Shown: positions 59,528-64,000 of the stretch, piece by piece
Numbering within the stretch: the stretch's first letter is position 1
Layout: each line of letters starts with the position of its first letter
Assembly (NCBI RefSeq): GCF_037975245.1
Contig: NC_092577.1
Coordinates: forward strand, 31,943,398 to 32,007,397
Length of the DNA: 64,000 nucleotides
Direction: 5' to 3'
DNA from: Apostichopus japonicus
Lineage: Eukaryota > Echinodermata > Holothuroidea > Aspidochirotida > Stichopodidae
Translations under genes and position numbers: made by a program
The notes under the pieces: model-generated
What the model saw: only the letters and a program-made list of their open reading frames with translations
What the model was told of the DNA's origin: nothing
The model's database searches: none

Positions 59528-59824
59528 CTGTTTCTTTGATGGTGTTTTGTGATTATGTAGCTATGACTTGCATTAATGATGCAATAACTGCTGGAAATCT
59601 TCTACAGTACTTTCAACAGTTTACGAAGCGATTTCTCACTCCCAAGTTAGTAAGCTAGTAATACTAGTACAAGTACGAATACAACTTATGTTACAATACG
59701 ACACATGTTAGTTATTGCGCAACTTGTTGTTCTGCCACTGTCCAATCATGTTTCAGGTTAGTCCAGTACAAGCCGACGAACGAATGGTATACACATTTCT
59801 ATTGGCTTTTAAAGAAGTATCAAA
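59528..59824. promoter_or_regulatory. Putative bidirectional promoter HDDC2/MRPS28
   Basis: Only 297 bp separate the two start codons. Visible elements are a CCAAT box at 59742-59746 and a reverse CCAAT (ATTGG) at 59801-59805. The MRPS28 start codon sits in AAAATGGCGGC, which matches the YY1 consensus (A)AnATGGCGGC. No TATA box was seen. Short divergent housekeeping pairs like this commonly share a promoter, so co-regulation is inferred. Confidence 0.7.
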
Positions 59825-61119
59825 ATGGCGGCCTCCATAGCAATGGGCAGACCCTTCAGTTGGTTGAGACTGTTTTCCTTCAAGCGTAACAATGGATTAC
59901 TTATGACACAGTTCCAAGTATCCAATACAAGGAGTAAATCAGAAGATTCTGTGAGCAATACAACTGATGGAAAGGAACCTGCCGTTACAGAGAATTCGCA
60001 TGTCAATGACAAAGTTGAACTTACCGGCTTTGCGAAAGCTTTCGCAAAACAGGTCCAAGCAATGGAAGATACAGCAACTGACAGTGGTCATGCTGAAATA
60101 TCGTTTGCAACGTTGTTAAGGAACTCACCACATATTCATTTGGGAAACCCCAGAGGACAAACAGTTATCGGGAAAATCTTTCACATAGTTGGAGATGACT
60201 TGTATGTTGATTTCGGTGGAAAATTCCATTGCGTTTGTAGACGTCCCCAAGAAAATGGAGAGTAAGCGCAATATGTCCTAAAATGTCAGCTTAATTTGTA
60301 CTGTAGCCTAGGCCTAGGCCTAAACTAAACTTTAAAGTGCTGTTCCACTACCTCTCCCAATAAACCTGTAACAACTGACTTATTTGATAAGTGAAAGTGA
60401 ACAAAGCTAGACAGTTCTGAACAGAGGTCCAATATTATGGACTTGACATATTTTATCACATGGAATAATGTATTTGCTGTCATTTAGGCTACTGTTTGGG
60501 GTGCACTGATGGCATCGATGCAAGGGCCTAATCAGCTGCTCATGTAATATAATAGTGACAATATAGCAATGTAAACAGACATTCAGGATCAATCTTAATC
60601 CTTGGAAAGCAAAAGGAAAGTTGCACTTTCCCCTAGGAAAATTGAAGGGGGTTTGGTGGGAGGGGGGAGTCTCGGTCACAGAAAGTTGTGCAGGACTTCT
60701 CATTCATGACATAACTTGACTCCAAAGTTTGGTTAAATACCCTTTGAACCCTATTGAATTTAGTCTGGCATATGTTTTGGTAGTCTGGCTATGTGTTTCA
60801 AACAGTAGATTACCAAAGATTGTGTGCACCTATGGCAATATCCTGGAAATTTTACTCCTCTTGTATCTAGTTGCATTTACACAATGTTACATCCAAGCCC
60901 TATAAATTTGAGAGGATTTGATGAAATTTTATTGCTTCTGCCTTCACACTAACCTCAACTTGTTATTTCGTTTTCCCCATCAGAAAGTACCTTCGTGGAA
61001 CCAAAGTCAGACTAAGATTGAAAGATCTTGAATTAACAGACCACTTTATCGGAGCAACCAGAGATATTAGCTTATTGGAGGCAGACGCAGATCTTTTGGG
61101 GCTTGCACAGAAACTATAA
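59825..61119 (+). CDS. MRPS28: Mitochondrial small ribosomal subunit protein bS1m (MRPS28), two exons
   Basis: Component of the mitochondrial 28S (small) ribosomal subunit. Exons are 59825-60261 and 60984-61119 (TAA), phase 2, totalling 573 nt = 190 aa; human is 187. The N-terminus ([20 protein letters not shown]) is basic, lacks acidic residues and looks like a mitochondrial presequence. A variable linker follows. The conserved part begins near GFAKAFAKQ and [19 protein letters not shown], then the S1-like barrel ([20 protein letters not shown]), [20 protein letters not shown] and the C-terminal [11 protein letters not shown]. The start is chosen because it lies in a YY1-type ATGGCGGC and opens into the presequence. 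Confidence 0.95.
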
Positions 61120-64000
61120 TTAATGTATGATGTTACCATTACTCCTGGTCATTTTTGGGAACAAATCTTCCATCAATGTGGGGTGGAGTGTTAGCTCAGT
61201 GACTAATGCTAGTGCCTTTCAATCATAAGGTCCCGGTTCGAGTCACTCCCAGATTAATGTATGTCGTCCAGTTACAGAGTTGTTGACAATTAACAAATCA
61301 TGGACGTTAAATATGAATGTAAGAGACTGACTTCGGTCAGCTTGCGGCTTTGATAAGCCAATGAGGCTTCTTCGCGAGTTCCTGCTTGCAGGAGGATCTA
61401 AAAATACATATAATACATCCATGCATACAATGTAAAGCTAGTGAACATGCAGCAATTTATTCTCAGACTTATTCAAAAATTGAGTTATACAACAACAAAA
61501 ATTAAGATTTCAGCTGATCCTAAATTATGTAACATAATTGTCTCACCAATTTGTACCAGATATGGTGGACGCTCGCAGATGACTGTTTCGAAATCCAGGA
61601 TGTCAACGATATGTCGTCTATACCAACCAAGCCACATGAGTTATGAATAGCTGTGTTGGATCAGCATTGTATACGCTGATGTGAATTTCAATGCCTTTCT
61701 TTTCATGGTTTTTCCTGTTTGCTTATATAAATTAATTGCTAGATAACTTAGGCTTAGGTTTAAAGGCTTTTTTGAAATGATTGGTAGAATACAGGTTTGT
61801 CCTGTTGCCAGGGCACCATGTCAGGGGCATGAAAATTGTCCTCTTTCAGAGAGGGTAGCGGTTTATTCTCTCCTGATTCAGAGGTTGTGTTTTGCTTGAG
61901 ATAACCCTTTGCATATTTTGTCACATCCTAGCCATTTTCTGTGTCTTTATAGACTGGCCACATACACAAAAGTTGGACTAGGATTTAATAATTAATTGAA
62001 ATTCGAAAGTTCTGGACTCAGGAGGAAGACTTCTTGTAGAAATTTTGCAAGCTCTTAAGGGTGGTCAGGTTGGGAAGGGAAGAGAAGGGCAGAGGTTGAG
62101 AGTAAAGATTTATTTTCTCACTCCACAATAATGTTGTGGGTATCTTTCAATAATTCCTATTGTTGTTCATAAGCTGCGAAAGTTTCATAAATCACTCTGC
62201 TACAAAGTGGAAGCTCTTTGTTTCTGTGCTTTTGTTGTTTTTCTGGGGTTTCTTAGATACTGTTTAGCTGTATTGATCAATGTTATAATAGCAAATAAAT
62301 CAAGGAAAACTTTAAATCAATTACTCATTAATTTGTACCCATACATCCATTTTAGCCTAAGATATTACTTCCCCCTTTCCCCAACAAGAAGATTGCTGGG
62401 TATGTAATCTACTTATGTCTGCAGAACGAGTTCCATTTAATCTAGACATACCGTTTGAAGCACTGTCCTATTGACCCTTTGTGGAAATGAGAACACTGAA
62501 GTCAATCAGTGTTTCATCCAAACAGTGTAGAAATTTAAACCAATAATGGCCTATGGTCAAAACGTATCCATCTCCGTTTACAATCATGAACAATCCTTCG
62601 CTGAGATTTGCTTGACCTGAAGTGACCCTCTGTAATGACTTCGAATAATTTGAACGGATTTTGAAGGGTCCAAGACTATTTTCTCTTTCAAAATCTGTTT
62701 CATGATTGCACAGTACATTTTCCATTGTTGATTTACTTAACATAAATTGGGAAGTTTAGAAGTTGTTGCACTTTTTGGACTCTTAAGTCTTTTAATCATT
62801 AACTTGTGGCCGATGCTTATAAAGAGCATAAACCGTATGACCATTTCGCTTTGACTAATGACTTGTGGTTTCAACTTTTGTTCCTGCACCTCTCCTTCCC
62901 TTTACAACGTTCGTGCTACGACAACGTCTCAATTATATTTGACGTTGAAGTCGCAGTACAAAGTTCAGCAGCTGCGATTTGAAACAAAGAAGTTATAATT
63001 TCCAAGTGGTTTCTACTGTATTAATACTACGAAATACATTTAAGATGGAAAATGCCACAAGAAAAAAAAGGGGGGGTGGTAGGTACAAGTTGTACTCGAA
63101 AAGTGAGACATAATTTTGTACGACATTTGTAACAATGACACCGCGTGACCTAGTATGTAAACAAATCATCCGTGAGAACACTTGTCAAAGCGTCTCGCGT
63201 GCCAGATAAGCGAGTGGCGCTCACTTTTCCATGAAACCAAGAAGGTCCGTCTATCATAATCGTTTACACTCATCCATGCGTTTGTAACGGGTAGCGAAGT
63301 TTGAAACAAATAATTAAGAATGAAAGAGTTGACTCAATTATTGGCAGAGCTATTTCAAAATAGCCCTATGTATAAAGTTTTGGAAACGGGGGAGAGTGCA
63401 AAGTCAAGGTTTTATCCAAACACTGGCGTTTATAATACACTGTTAAGTATAAGTATTCATCAGAGCGGTTGTCCTTTACTGGCAGTTAACATTGATTAAG
63501 CGTGACTCCGGATGCGCATAAAGAAGTCGCATGTAAAGCCGTATACCGTGACAGGCACTACTGAACTCTCACATGAGTGCAGGGGTTGTATTTTGGTTAT
63601 TCCGTGCCCTATGGGATACCAGAAAAGAGTCGAAGATCATGCAGTGCCATGGGCGGCGATCCTGGGGGGGATGGGGGGGATATATCCCCCCCATGAAAAT
63701 GGGTGGAGGGGATGTAATACACCATATCCCCCCCACCAAATGCCAGGAATAAGAATATTTTCATGCCTTCATTTATGCATCATCGCGAATGTACGGCTCT
63801 TTTTAGCTTCATTTCTCGCCTATACCATAAACGCAGTGCGATCTTTTCAAATAAACCGTCTTTATAAAGCAAGAATAGTTGACTGTAGGCTTCATTGGCC
63901 CTATAACAACAAAATGTATTATTGCGCCCACGGTATTGATATAGTACATATATGCACCCTCATAGTATTCATATAGGCCCTATAGTAGGCCTACACACGT
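61120..64000. other. Right flank downstream of MRPS28, no gene recognised
   Basis: Contains the SINE at 61183-61430 and, at about 63645-63760, a G/C-run repeat (GGCGGCGATCCTGGGGGGG) related to that at 3560-3660. Open frames are short and unrecognised. The largest on minus (62743-62468, 91 codons) has no family resemblance I can name. Confidence 0.55.
61183..61430 (+). mobile_element. tRNA-derived SINE downstream of MRPS28
   Basis: tRNA-like head GGAGTGTTAGCTCAGTGAC (A box) and GGTTCGAGTCACTCC (B box), body with GACTGACTTCGGTCAGCTTG and CCTGCTTGCAGGAGGATC, and an A/T-rich tail. Related copies are at 56255-56440 (inverted) and a head fragment at 20626-20648. It probably lies in or just past the MRPS28 3' UTR. 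Confidence 0.85.

Noticed and set aside
62468..62743. 91-codon minus-strand frame
   Set aside because: It reads smoothly but resembles no family I recognise, has no clear splice partners, and is within the length expected by chance in this AT-rich DNA.
63512..63976. 154-codon plus-strand frame
   Set aside because: It runs through the G/C-run dispersed repeat at 63645-63760, so it is not credible as a gene.

Overview
The window is animal nuclear DNA: five protein-coding genes split by GT/AG introns, with a dense cover of tandem arrays, MITEs and short retroposons. Protein similarity to deuterostome orthologues and the style of the dispersed repeats suggest an echinoderm, perhaps a sea cucumber. 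That assignment is inference, because no species-specific marker is present. No rRNA, genuine tRNA, CRISPR array or reverse-transcriptase ORF was recognised.

Layout. 1-2447, minus strand: the 5' two coding exons of a CYP2-like cytochrome P450; the heme-binding part lies off the left edge. 2.5-10.5 kb: no gene found. This stretch holds a ~52-bp satellite (3.8-6.35 kb), a MITE with a TTAGGG-like core (7.1 kb) and a 101-bp array (8.8-10.2 kb). 10.5-34.2 kb, minus strand: TRAPPC9, 22 coding exons covering the whole protein (about 1,129 aa). 36.6-54.0 kb, plus strand: RPN2 (ribophorin II), 17 coding exons, 633 aa, with a continuous frame. 55.8-59.5 kb, minus strand: HDDC2, six exons, 194 aa. 59.8-61.1 kb, plus strand: MRPS28, two exons, 190 aa. 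61.1-64 kb: a SINE and other repeats, no convincing gene.

Arrangement. TRAPPC9 and RPN2 are head-to-head with 2.45 kb between start codons. RPN2 and HDDC2 converge. HDDC2 and MRPS28 are head-to-head with only 297 bp between start codons, so a shared promoter is likely. The genes are housekeeping genes with unrelated roles: TRAPPII trafficking, ER N-glycosylation, deoxynucleotide hydrolysis and mitochondrial translation. The neighbourhood therefore does not look like a functional cluster.

Most unusual signals. (1) Three separate TRAPPC9 intronic tandem arrays each contain repeated copies of the 3' end of the exon just upstream plus its splice donor; in one case 38 bp are identical. (2) A ~150-450 bp repeat occurs at least six times, all in one orientation, in RPN2 introns and was not seen elsewhere in the window. 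One copy is split by a 1,017-bp hAT-type element with a perfect 8-bp target duplication. (3) Three copies of one short retroposon, each with a 13-15 bp target duplication, lie in TRAPPC9 introns. One abuts a splice acceptor, and two lie inverted around exons 20-21. (4) The TRAPPC9 frame is one base short at the exon 10/11 junction, beside A-homopolymers.

All exon models come from reading splice sites and protein similarity by eye. No alignment or search was run.
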